NCBI RefSeq assembly: GCF_015706575.1
Contig: NW_024037065.1
Coordinates: forward strand, 248,001 to 312,000
Reading direction: 5' to 3'
Origin: Patiria miniata
Taxonomy: Eukaryota > Echinodermata > Asteroidea > Valvatida > Asterinidae
DNA length: 64,000 nt
Positions within the stretch are counted from its first letter, which is position 1, and each line of letters begins with the position of its first letter. The translations under genes were made by a program, and so were the position numbers. Under the pieces are notes generated by a model. It worked only from the letters and a program-made list of their open reading frames with translations, was not told the DNA's origin and did not search any database. Below are positions 22,931 to 32,492 of this stretch, in pieces.

Positions 22931-24838
22931 ATGCCCAAACGTCTTGTACTGGTTGATGAAAATCAACCCAGCACATCTAAATTGCAAAAAGCTTTAACAA
23001 ACTGGGAACTTTGTGCTTTATGTCAACGTGACAGTGAGGAAACATTGCAGTGTCCGGCAAAATCTACTAAGAAAGAAACCGAGGGCCTCGGATACACATC
23101 TTTCACCCACAGCCTTTCAACATTCCAGGAGTTAAACTGTATGCCTATGGACATAGATACCGGAAGGCTTGACGAAGGCCCAGGCATAGAGGCAACTCTC
23201 TCAATGAATTCTGCAGTATGGCACAAAAGTTGTTTGCTGAAATTTGGTAAAATAAAGTTGGAGCGAGCCTTCAAAACGAGATCCTCAGAAGAAAATGTAT
23301 CTGATCCTCGGCCAACAACCCGGCGGGCAAGTGGTGGGAGGCAATTGGAGTACGAGTCAGTGTGTTTTTTCTGCGAAGAACCAGCTGGAAAAATAAATCT
23401 CCATCAAGCTTCCACGTTCGATTTGGATTCAAGGGTTCGAAAATGTGCCCTTGAACTACAAGATACCAGGCTTCTTCACAAGTTGGCTACTGGAGATATG
23501 ATAGCTATTGGAGCAAGATATCATGCCAAGTGTTTGGTAAGCTTGTACAACAAGGTATCCAGAGTAAATAAGTGTGAGCAAACTGAGGAACCTGATGCTC
23601 ATCTCCATGGTATTGCATTGGCAGAACTTGTTGCTTACATTGAAGATTTCCTCAAGGAAGCAGATGCATCTCCTGTCTTCAAATTATCGCATCTTGTTGC
23701 CTTGTACCAAGAGCGACTTGAACAGTTGGGTGCATCAAGTGGCACAAAAGTCCACAGTAGCAGGCTGAAAAATCGCCTACTGGCAGTCATTCCTCATCTC
23801 ACAGCTCACACGGAGGGTCGTGATGTTCTCTTGACAAGTGACCATTTTCTTGGTGCTGCTTTGAAGAAGGCATGTGACTGTGACAATGATGCCATGTACT
23901 TGGCCAAAGCCGCATCAGTTGTACGTCGTGAAATGTTCACGAATCAACTATCGTTCACTGGATCATTTCAAAGAGGAAGTCAGCAAAATTCTGTTCCTCC
24001 CTCTTTATTGGCTTTGGTGAGAATGATACAGGAAGGGCCCAATATTGAGCAACAGTCAAAACTGGCATCTGGTAACTCCTCAAGAACACCGTCTGCCTTA
24101 TCAATATCCCAACTTTTGATGTTTAACAGTGTCAGAAGAGCACCAAAACCTCAAGAGAAAACAGACGTCAACTTGCGCCATAGACGGGAGAGGGAAACAC
24201 CCTTGACATTGTACATCGCATTAAAGTTGCATGGTGAAACAAGAAAAAGAAACCTAGTGGACACATTCTACAGTTTGGGAATGTGTGTTTCCTATGACAG
24301 GCTTCTGCAGCTTTCATCAGACTTGGCAAATGGAGTTTGCAAGCAATTTGAAGCCGATAACGTTGTGTGCCCACCCAAAATGCGTCATGGACTTTTCACC
24401 ACAGCAGCAGTTGATAATATTGACCATAATCCTAGCTCCATGACAGCTCAAGATTCGTTCCACGGCACAGGCATTTCTCTCATGCAGCATCCATCACATG
24501 CCTATACTGGCGTTGACCGTAGTCTTCTTCTGATCAGCAAAGAAACCACAAGCACTACCAAAGCAGTTGTCTCCCTACCAACCTTCTACTCGTCTGTACC
24601 ACCAGCTGCTTTGAAGACAAAGGAATTCATTGCACCAGAAGTTGCTGGGTACGAGTATGTACGGTCCGATCACCTTCAGGCAGTGAATAAGGCAACTTCA
24701 GACGAAAAACAGTGGATGGAAACGGTACAAAGAGCCTTGACGAAAGGTGTTGATGGTGATACACCATGGCTATCATTGGCAGCGTACCATGCAAGCAGAT
24801 TCGTACAGTTGACACAGATGTGGTTGTGCTGGCAATAG
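22931..24838 (+). pseudogene. Conserved invertebrate repeat-protein family, N-terminal part
   Basis: A 635-codon frame from ATG 22931. Seen: Cys/His zinc-ribbon-like pairs (CALCQRD, WHKSCLLKFG, CFFCEEPAG); the block STFDLDSRVRKCALEL ... LLHKLATGDMIAIGARYHAKCLVSLY; then LGMCVSYDRL, TTAAVDNIDHNPSS and DSFHGTGISLMQHPSH, all hallmarks of a large uncharacterised family that I know from cnidarian, echinoderm and fish genomes. From memory the full protein is roughly 1300-1500 residues. The frame ends soon after AAYHASR, and the conserved C-terminus starts at once in another frame, so the middle of the protein (including a long region before the VDTDVVVLA motif) is deleted. The role is unknown; the location inside inverted repeats suggests a mobile-element gene. 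Dead copy. Confidence 0.75.
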
Positions 24839-25536
24839 CAGTAATGGATAAGATAAAACCTGACGAGTTCTGGGTGGCATTTGGTGCAGGAAACAACTTC
24901 CGATTTGTGCCGGTTCACAGCATTGCAGCATCAATTGGTCCAAGAAAATCAGCTGTACTCCCAGTATTCCATGCCTTTACCGGCTGCGATAATGTCTCTT
25001 CATTTACAGGAATAGGGAAGAAGACAGCATGGGATATTTGGAATGTCTACCCAGAGGTCACAGAGGCATTTGAGGAGATGTTAGGCATGCCTGATACCCT
25101 AAGCCACAAATCACTTAGGTTGGTGCAACGCTTTGTGGTACTCCTGTATTGTAAAACGAGTGAAGAGGATGATGTCAATGCTTGCAGAAAACATCTATTT
25201 GCCAAAAAGTCTCGATCACTAGAGAACATCCCACCGACATTTGCTTCACTTGAGCAGCACATAAAACGCACCTGTCTCCAAAGTAACTGTTGGAATTTGT
25301 GCCTGCATCCCAACCCACAGCTGCCGAGTCCTTCTGACTGGGGATGGACTGAAGTGTCTGGAATGTGGCAACCATTCTGGACCACTCTGCCAGAAGCATC
25401 AAAGATCTGCTCTGAACTATTGCACTGCAGCTGCAAGAAGCCATGTAGAGGACGCTGCAAGTGTGGGAAAGCCGGACTGAGGTGTACTTTGTTGTGTGCC
25501 TGCTCGGGGGACTGTCATCAGGAGAAGGAAGAATAG
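24799..25536 (+). pseudogene. Same family, C-terminal FEN/PIN-nuclease-like domain and Cys-rich tail
   Basis: In frame +1, recognisable from IRTVDTDVVVLAI (24799) to the stop at 25534. Acidic DTD followed by HAFTGCDNVSSFTGIGKKTAW resembles the metal-binding and helix-hairpin-helix blocks of FEN/XPG-type and PIN-type nucleases (a GxD then GIGxKxA pattern). This is my inference from motif order. It ends with a Cys-rich CSCKKPCRGRCKCGKAGLRC segment, probably zinc-binding. It lies in a different frame from the N-terminal part; the junction at about 24790-24800 looks like an internal deletion rather than an intron, as no splice consensus surrounds it. Confidence 0.7.
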
Positions 25537-25735
25537 GCAAAATGCTGGGTGAGGTAACTTGTCTCTGTGATATTACTGAAATCCTTTTCTTCAAATTATA
25601 CGCAGCAAAAGTTGAGTGCCTGCTCAGGGGGCTTGTGAGGAGTAGTAAAAATAAACAAAATTCAGGGGGGGGGGTGGGTACCTTGTCTCTGTGACATTAC
25701 TTAAATCATTTTCTTCAAATGATACTCACCAAACG
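25487..25735 (+). repeat. Tandem duplication, about 120-bp period, over the gene end
   Basis: GTGTGCCTGCTCGGGGGAC ... TTGTCTCTGTGATATTAC ... TTTTCTTCAAAT occurs at about 25494-25612 and again at about 25615-25735. The first copy includes the last codons and stop of the upstream frame. A G-run sits in the second copy. Confidence 0.65.
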
Positions 25736-26068
25736 TAGGCTGAACCTTAGCCTATAACATTTAAAAATAAACCACGTCTCTCACAGAGATGTAATACCTT
25801 TATTTGTACACATACCGGTAGCCCTAGGTATGAAACATTTTTGAGGACTCTAGATTTTAGCTACATTCAGTAAAGAACATGTACAAATATTCAACCCCAC
25901 TTAGCTCCACCTGTAAGGGTAGGTCGCTCTTTTTACAATTGCGTTTACAATTTATGTTGCAGTTTTGTGTTTGTATCACAAAAATGCAAATTTTGCGCAT
26001 GCCTCAAATGAATCAGAAAGTCCCAATTTTATACCCTTCTTTGGCAAATATAAGACTCCTTTACATAT

Positions 26069-26340
26069 ATAGGCCACGCCCACAAAAAGGATGAAAATAA
26101 AAAGTGTTTTAATGTTGGAATGTTTGTTCTCATGTCTAAGTATATTTCAAAGCATAAAGAACAAAGGGAAATTGACATTAAATACAGTTTTCGTGATTTT
26201 CGTTATTTGCACTCCCCTTTTAAAAAAATCAAGCTCCGCCCCCAAAATGGGCAAAATCCAAAATGGGTCCACCTCTTAAAATTTTTTTTCAGCCCATTTC
26301 CACTAGACATGCCAATTTTCAAGATTTTACCACCAAACTG
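26069..26340 (-). repeat. Diverged inner copy of the terminal inverted repeat
   Basis: Starts GGCCACGCCCACAAAAAGG and runs through CCGCCCCCAAAATGGGC to AGACATGCCAATTTTCAAGA. It is a diverged tandem copy of the right terminal repeat at 26385-26695, so that end of the element is doubled. Confidence 0.75.
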
Positions 26341-26384
26341 AATGGTATTTCTCATATTGAAACCAAATTGCTAATATATACCAC

Positions 26385-26695
26385 CTCTTTTAAAATGTAG
26401 GCCACGCCCACAAAATGGGTGCTAAAATAACAGGTGTTAAAATGCTAGAATGTCTTATTTTATGTTTAAGCTTATGTCAAACCATAGAAAAACAAGGGAA
26501 ATGGATGTTAAATACACTTTGTGTGAGTTTTAATTTTTTGCACCCCCTTTTTCAAAAAAACAAGCCCTGCCCCCAAAATGGGCAAGATCCAGGATGGCTC
26601 CCGATCTTAAAATGATTCCCAGCCCATTTTGACCCCACATGCCAAATTTCATGCTTTTACCACAAAGTGCACGATTTTTCGCTTAGCAGCTCCAC
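26385..26695 (-). repeat. Right long terminal inverted repeat of the nested element
   Basis: Inverse of 20460-20780; ends AGCAGCTCCAC. Confidence 0.85.
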
Positions 26696-26829
26696 TAAAT
26701 ACGGGAATGCGTAGTACATGTATGCATCAGAAACAACCTTTGCTGTCTGTCCCAGCTCCCTACCCACCTCCCCAGAAAAACCCTGAAAATTGGGGTCATT
26801 CGGGAGGATGTTGATTGTCAGGGGGAGTA

Positions 26830-27005
26830 CAGTAGAACCTCGATAATAAGAGCACTGTTAATACAACATTCTGCTTATTAACAAGGAAAATGTTAGGTCC
26901 CAATCCCTTGTTTTTCATTGTTTTCATTCCTGATAATACAAGGTTCCTGTTATAACAAGGTAAACTGCAAAGTCCCAACGACCTCTTATTGACGAGGTTC
27001 GACTG
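26830..27005. mobile_element. pogo/Tigger-like MITE (176 bp)
   Basis: Ends CAGTAGAACCTCG and, inverted, CAGTCGAACCTCG, flanked by TA on both sides (26828-26829, 27006-27007), the Tc1/mariner target. Internal arms (AATAAGAG, AACAAGG) continue the inverted symmetry. No coding capacity. It sits in intron 2 of the Harbinger MYB-like gene, outside the nested element. Confidence 0.85.
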
Positions 27006-27085
27006 TATATATTCCCAAATACTGTTGCATTCATTTTCAGGGCAGTTTCTAAATATAGTTATTTGTACTTTGATTTGAATAAAAG

Positions 27086-27239
27086 GTGGAGGCCCGAAAG
27101 ACTTCCTGTTGGAAGAAGGCTTCTGCTGCCCTAAGGGCAGCAGGGGGTCCCCAGGTAAGGGACTAGAAGGACATCCGAAAAAAATGGAACGAGCTGAAAG
27201 TACAAGCGCACAAGTACAATGCAAAGAGGAGTGCGACAG
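27086..27239 (+). pseudogene. MYB-like gene exon 3 (SANT end, in-frame TAG)
   Basis: Acceptor AATAAAAG ends at 27085 (weak), donor ACAG|GTAAGG at 27240. Phase 0 in, phase 1 out. Encodes CWKKASAALRAAGGPQ, then TAG at 27164, then KDIRKKWNELKVQAHKYN. Confidence 0.7.
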
Positions 27240-28070
27240 GTAAGGCCAAAAATAAAAAAAAAGTCGGTCTATGGTCAGCACGCATTGATTTTGAACATGT
27301 GTGTCGACCCATATTTTTTTCAAAATGTCCTGTATTAGCTACAACAGCGCCCTCTATTGCCGCACCACCTCGTTGGCACCTCGACATCGTACCTAATGTG
27401 ATAGATCCAGACGCAGTTGATGTTGGACAAAATAGTAGACCATGGTTACGAGGTTGTCAGCTGATCAATTACAATGACAGCTAGTCAACTACACAAGCAA
27501 CGCGATGACATGTGGTGTGACTCGTGAGCAAACAAAATAGAACGAAAAAAAGAACGCAACAATTCCTGAACTTTGGTCTGACCAGAGACCGACTATTTTT
27601 TTTTTTGGGGGGGGGGGGCCTAACTCAAGGATTTTCTTTGGGATGGGGGGGGGGGCATGACGGGGTTTTCAACTTAAGCCTTTCATTCATGAGGTCAATC
27701 CACTCCTTGTGTGGTTTGTGCCTAAATTAAAATTGTTGACTTTCTTTCATTTGAATGCCAGTTGTTAATTCTTTTTACTTTTAAAGGAATAATAACGTTT
27801 GAATATATTATATCATGATTTCATCAGAGAAACAATACATTCGTTACGAGCTTGAGTTGCATCAAAATTGTGTAACTTCTCTTTTGTATCAATACTGATT
27901 TGCCTGATATTTTTGTTCTATACATAATCACCTTATAAAACAGGAATATGATTTGTGTCACCAAATTTTTCCGTTATGTTTTAAACCTTCGTTTTCTCTT
28001 GCCATGGTAAATACAGAGGCAAAAGTTAACTCTTTGAATGAATGAGTGATTGATTATAAATTTGTTTCAG

Positions 28071-28201
28071 GAGGAGGACCAATACCGCCTACAAATGATG
28101 GCCTTGAAGGGGTCTTAGATGCTTTGTCCCCCCAGTCTAAGTTTGGGATCATTGGGCAGGGCTCAGAAACTGATCCCTTACCAGATGAAAACATCCAGGA
28201 G
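28071..28201 (+). CDS. MYB-like gene exon 4
   Basis: Acceptor TTTGTTTCAG ends at 28070, donor CAGGAG|GTAGGA at 28202. Encodes the GGGPIPP linker, then SPQSKFGIIGQGSETDP, in phase with exons 3 and 5. Confidence 0.7.
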
Positions 28202-28656
28202 GTAGGATTATGTGAAAAACTGGTAAACTCTTATTTGGATCAGAAAAGGGGCTTATTAATTGACTTTCAGCCAATATGCCAATATTTGTCATATTTACTG
28301 AAAAATGCAACAATTCTAATGGAAAGGTAACAGTAGCGGGTTAAATATTAGCGTGTTAAATATAATTGTGAATGTGGAGTTATATATATTTTAATTTGAC
28401 TGGACCACTTGCTCATTATTTTGTATGTGTACTTAACAGATATTAAGAGAAAGGTCAAATTGAAGCTCTTCCCGCTGAACTTTAAAGTTTACTTGGTCAA
28501 CTTTTTGCTTTTTCCCCCCTGTCTTTTACGTGCCATGTTCTCTTTGAGAGAATTTCAGATTCATTTATTAATGATCATTTTAAACATCTGAAGATTCGGT
28601 CTGACCTTTCGGATCATCATAGAATAAAATCATGTGTATTTCCTTATTTTGTGCAG

Positions 28657-29043
28657 GATTCCCAATCACAAGAGGAGGGGTCGTCGCAAGAGTCCAACAA
28701 CTTCAGCATCATACAAGAGCCACAGCACTGCGACAGCGTCACTCAAAGCGACCGCATGGCCAATGATAACAACAGCAACAACATTGGCAGTAGCAGCAAC
28801 AGTGCCAGAAACACCAACTTGAACCCCTGCAGCAATAACAGCAGCACCAAATGCAGTCGCAAACAACAGCAGCAAATGGCTCCCAGGGTCGCAAGAATAA
28901 AAGGTTTTGAAGTAGAAGAGGAGCTCTTGAGAGTTGAGAGAGAAAAGGTGGACATGATGAGGCAAAATCTAGATGTTCAGAGGGCTATCTTGGTGTGTCT
29001 GCAATCCTTGTCCACATCAGCCTTATTTAATTCCATGCAGTAA
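28657..29043 (+). CDS. MYB-like gene exon 5 (Ser/Asn/Gln-rich, coiled coil, stop)
   Basis: Acceptor TTTTGTGCAG ends at 28656; open to TAA at 29041. A low-complexity Ser/Asn/Gln stretch is followed by a heptad-like helix VEEELLRVEREKVDMMRQ, typical of the C-terminus of Harbinger MYB-like proteins, where it may mediate pairing. Confidence 0.75.
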   Translation, partial: DSQSQEEGSSQESNNFSIIQEPQHCDSVTQSDRMANDNNSNNIGSSSNSARNTNLNPCSNNSSTKCSRKQQQQMAPRVARIKGFEVEEELLRVEREKVDMMRQNLDVQRAILVCLQSLSTSALFNSMQ

Positions 29044-29905
29044 CATTCAAATGCTGTTTTTACTTTAACAAGCTCTTATCTGTTGTAATTACAACCAAAA
29101 AATGTGCATAAGTTTCCCCTGTTAACATGTACATGTTGGAGGTTGTGTTTACCTGTTTGCAAATGGGAAAAGTTAGCAAAACAATCATTACTCTTGCCCA
29201 TTTTGAAAGTTTACACTCAGTGACTCGTTATAATTAATGATATTTTCTTCATATTAAGTGAAGATACACACTTCGATCTCCAGTCAGTTATCATGAACAC
29301 ATGGCTTATTTTGTATTAATATTCCAAATTTTCAAGTTATCATCAAATATGATGTAGTTCCTAAAGTTCGGCGACTTTTTCTCAAGTTCACAGTTGTTGT
29401 TAGTTTTGGTGTATTTCTGTTATGATAAACTCATAAATAAAATTTGAAAAGAAATGTATTTATCGTATGTATTCATATCACATATATAGAAACTTGGACT
29501 TAGGTGGCTTTGAATGGACCACTGGCTTGGCATGCTCAACACTCAGTCTTTATGTACGACAAAAAAAAGTTATTATATTTAATATGTCTTCAATCGCTGT
29601 CGCGATCAGCATTTAATTAATTTCATTCAACTTCAAATGCTGTTCGATTGTTTTAACTAAACAAGAATTTATCAGTTGTAAATACAAAAAAAAAAAATGT
29701 GCCTAGAGACAAGTATTCCTTGTTTACAAAAATCTACAATTTAAATAATTATTCATAAATACCTCCGACAGTTTAACCATTCCTATTTAAAACTTTAAAA
29801 GAAATGAACTTATTCATACACAGATGTATTCGTCTCACTTGGACTGAGTGGCTGTATGTTGGCCATTGGCTTGGCATACTCAACCCTCAGTCTTTATGGC
29901 TTAAT
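29041..29905 (+). repeat. Diverged tandem duplication between the two Harbinger genes
   Basis: Blocks TTCAAATGCTGTT, AATGTGC, and GGCTTGGCAT-CTCAAC-CTCAGTCTTTATG occur in the same order at about 29046-29560 and about 29632-29900. No coding frame. It lies between the convergent MYB-like and transposase genes, probably 3' UTR sequence. Confidence 0.6.
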
Positions 29906-30006
29906 AAATTAATTTATTGCCTGTTGGAAAACAAAATGTCTTGATTAGAAAAGCTTGTTTTCTTATCTGTGTTGGCAGGTCAGTCTAATCACAAGTATAT
30001 AAACCG

Positions 30007-31505
30007 TTAACCAAAACAATTGGTGATTATTCTTGCCCTCACTGATGCCCCAGTTACACCTGCAACTACCTCATCCTCTTCCACATCTTCATTGTCGTCT
30101 TCCTCGTCCTCTTGGTCGTTTTCAGGATCCAGATGAGGTTCCTTCAACAACTTGCTGATGTTGAAAAGCACGCAGCAGGCGATGATGATGTCACATGCCC
30201 TCTCTGGAACAATCTGCATGCCATGACCCAGCAGACATCGGAACTTATTCTTGAGCTGTCCATTAACTTGCTCAATCACGACTCTGGTGTGGGCATGAGC
30301 TCTGTATAAAATGCAAATGAAGATACAATCAAACCACGATTATTTATGACGTAATTAACCGGTAGCACACAAGATTTGCGGCATGTCATGCCCCTCGAAC
30401 AGGGGCGTCGCTAGACCAAATTCAATTTGGATGAGGGCATATGATATCAATTTGCCAACAGTTTTTGTGAAAAAAATGTGTATTTATTTCAGGAGACGCA
30501 GTAGTCGAAAAGTCACTCGGCAACAGATACACAAATTTGCCGACCAAAAAAGTCTGAACGTGGTGGGGGCGGGACTAGCAATGCTGCTGCCCTAGCTAGT
30601 AAATAAAGCACTGCATTGCTGGCAAGTTAAACATGAATGTGAAGTCTTATTTTGGGATTCCGCAATTGTTTATCAATTATATAAAGCTGCTGCATGTTAA
30701 ATCTCTACAGCCAGTCCTAAGGCATTGGTTGTTTGATTTTTCGAATTTACCTGTAATAGGCTCTCTCTGCATCTGTGGCTGGATTGAGTAATGGTGTCAT
30801 TAGCCAGGGCTGAAGCGCGTAGCCAGAATCCCCCAGCAGAATACCCTGTAGCTCTTGCCGTTGGAACAGCTGTCCAATACGGCTTGCCTGGAAGATACGG
30901 CTGTCGTGGGTACTGCCAGGCCACCTCGCCACAACATTGGTGATCTTGAAATGGGCATCACAAACAACCTGTACATTGATGGTGTGTCTGCCCTTCCTAT
31001 TTACATATATGTGTTCATTGTTCCCAAGATTGCATCCATGCAGACCAATGTGAGTTCCATCAACCACACCTACAAGTTCGGGGAAGCCTGACAAGCCAAA
31101 CAAATCCCTCTGCATCTCTCGCACAGCTACCGGTGTTGTCGGAAACTGAATTAGCTCATTACGAAGACGGCATAACACAGGGGTCACTCTTCTCACAACT
31201 CGCGAACAGGTAGCAATACTACAGCCTTGCATCTCACCTGCATAATCATACAATGAACCTGTGGCATAAAATCGCAGGGCTATGAACACCTGAAGGCTTG
31301 CTGGTAGTGCGTGGTTTCGTTGGGTCGGATGATGCAGCTCTGCCTCAATTCTGTTGATGACGTGCAGACAGCCAAATCGAGTAAATCGATATTTCTTGTA
31401 CATCTCTACATCATTATACTCATCTAGCGGGTTCTTTCTATCCCTGAACACTCGCTCTCTTCGCAAAGCGCGCCGATTCTCCATCAAAAGCAACTGGAGA
31501 GCCAT
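30007..31505 (-). CDS. HARBI1-like: Harbinger transposase, HARBI1-type (two exons)
   Basis: Minus strand, exons 31505-30751 and 30301-30007, joined by donor TTACAG|GTAAAT and acceptor TTTTATACAG. Spliced length is 349 codons plus stop, the usual size of HARBI1 proteins. It catalyses cut-and-paste transposition in the nucleus, with the MYB-like protein as DNA-binding partner. DDE core: Asp149 (VVDGTHI), Asp226 (LLGDSGYALQPW), Glu262 (VVIEQVNGQLK), with 35 residues between the last two; the DSRIFQ block also fits. I chose the Met at 31505 because MALQLLLMENRR followed by NPLDEYNDVEMYKKYRF matches the family start; the frame is open a little further upstream. The tail is strongly acidic. No stop or frameshift was seen, so it could be functional. 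Confidence 0.9.
30302..30750 (-). other. Intron of the Harbinger transposase
   Basis: Bounded by consensus GT (30749-30750) and AG (30302-30303) on the minus strand; joining the exons restores a continuous DDE domain. Contains a CAGGGGCGTCGCTAGACC stretch that looks like an old repeat fragment. Confidence 0.85.
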
Positions 31506-31787
31506 GATTTGAGAGCAATGAAGTGACACAGACACAATATTCTGAACTAAGTGTTTATTTTTCCCGCCAAATAAATTGTCACATGACACTTAAGATTGAT
31601 TACTTTGTTTCTACAATTGATCCAGGATCAAGTGTAAAACTAAGATTGATCCGGGATGAAATTAAGTTCGGTATTAATCTTAACTTTCTTTATGAAACGG
31701 AGAAAAGATTAATTGTAAATTTAGGCATTTAAGATTAATTGTTTCGGAGATAAGATTGATAATTTGGAGATAAGATTAATTGTAAAG

Positions 31788-31802
31788 CTTTATGAAACAC
31801 CC
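31788..31802 (-). repeat. Right terminal inverted repeat of Harbinger
   Basis: CTTTATGAAACACCC, perfect inverse of 18479-18493. Confidence 0.85.
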
Positions 31803-32487
31803 TGCTGGTGTAACAAAAACAATCATGCTCAACCACATAATGAGCCGTTTTAGAAATAATTAAGTTCCTAAAAAAATAAGGAAAACGCTGTCAGCCACCA
31901 GTTTTCAGGAAATTATAAAAAATGTCAATTTGTAATAGTTCCTACAATAACCAATAAAAAGAACCTACAATAAAGATTTTAGAATCAATTTCATTTTGGG
32001 AAACCACATAATAACCATCATTTTTTATCAAAGTTAGTTGTACAAATGCATCATAGAAAAACAATATTTTTCTTAAATAACTCATATAAATCTTTAAAAT
32101 GTGTGTACATTTAGATACAGTAAGTATTTTTACAACTTTTAAGCCAAAATTAAAAGAGAAATTCATTCAAATAATAAAAATTAAACATTTTCATTGAGTC
32201 GGGTATTGACTTCAAAAAAAAAGGAACACTCACTGAGTGAAAGGCCATGTAGGGTACTATAGGGCTAGGGTTGGCTTTTTGGAGGCTGCTTAAAAACAGT
32301 AATCGTTGAAAACACGAATTTTTGGATGGGGAATGAGGAGGAATGGGATGTTCCCTGCTCCCTTTTAGATTTTTGGATCAACGAATTGATCAGAAGGGTT
32401 TTAAAAACAACGTAACCACATAATGAACAAATTCTTGCTCAAGTGTTCCCCCTCTGTTATGTTCATTTTGTGGTTTGGTTTGGAAAA
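31803..32487. other. Intergenic, nothing recognised
   Basis: A/T-rich sequence between Harbinger and the second BEL element. No frame, repeat or RNA gene noticed. Confidence 0.5.
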
Positions 32488-32492
32488 GTGCT

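Larger units (their letters stand above)
20460..26695 (+). mobile_element. Nested TIR transposon-like element coding for a FEN/PIN-like protein family
   Basis: Long inverted repeats, 20460-20780 and 26385-26695, bound a 6.2-kb unit lying in intron 2 of the Harbinger MYB-like gene. The ends read GTGGAGCTGCT. A TA dinucleotide flanks both sides (20458-20459, 26696-26697) and may be the target duplication, which is weak evidence. The only gene is the split frame at 22931-25536, which has no DDE transposase signature that I can see. The long upstream region 20790-22930 holds no frame but has splice-like sites and GGCCTAG repeats near 21205. The superfamily is unknown to me. Confidence 0.75.
19695..29043 (+). 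pseudogene. Harbinger MYB/SANT-like partner gene, five exons, frameshift and stop
   Basis: Exons inferred from splice sites and phase: start ATG 19722 in exon 19695-19733; 20260-20393; 27086-27239; 28071-28201; 28657-29043, stop at 29041. In Harbinger elements this protein binds DNA and helps the transposase enter the nucleus and act on the ends. Seen: a basic start (GKDKKEKPKRPRK); SANT-like helices NFSATEIRVLSEFVKDNN, then CWKKASAALRAAGG and KDIRKKWNELKVQAHKYNAK; a GGGP linker; a Ser/Asn/Gln-rich stretch; and a C-terminal coiled coil (VEEELLRVEREKVDMM). Two lesions: an A8 run at 20294-20301, one base short of linking the basic start to the SANT frame, and TAG at 27164. Intron 2 holds the nested transposon. 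Non-functional unless the run is a sequencing error and the stop is avoided. Confidence 0.75.
18479..31802. mobile_element. PIF/Harbinger DNA transposon carrying nested insertions
   Basis: The 15-bp ends GGGTGTTTCATAAAG (18479-18493) and its exact inverse (31788-31802) bound a 13.3-kb unit. Inside are a HARBI1-type transposase on the minus strand and a MYB/SANT-like gene on the plus strand, the two genes that Harbinger transposons carry. Subterminal sequences at both ends share repeated TAAGATTGAT and ATTAATTGTA motifs in inverse orientation. Without the 6.2-kb nested element (20460-26695) and the MITE (26830-27005) the unit is about 6.9 kb. I could not identify a clean 3-bp target duplication; CTGGT occurs in both flanks but offset by two bases on the right. 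Confidence 0.85.

Noticed and set aside
26796..27323. 175-codon minus-strand frame
   Set aside because: Antisense to the MYB-like exon 3 and the MITE; no domain.
28666..28965. Leu/Val-rich minus frame that looks membrane-like
   Set aside because: Antisense of the Asn/Ser/Gln-rich exon 5 of the MYB-like gene.
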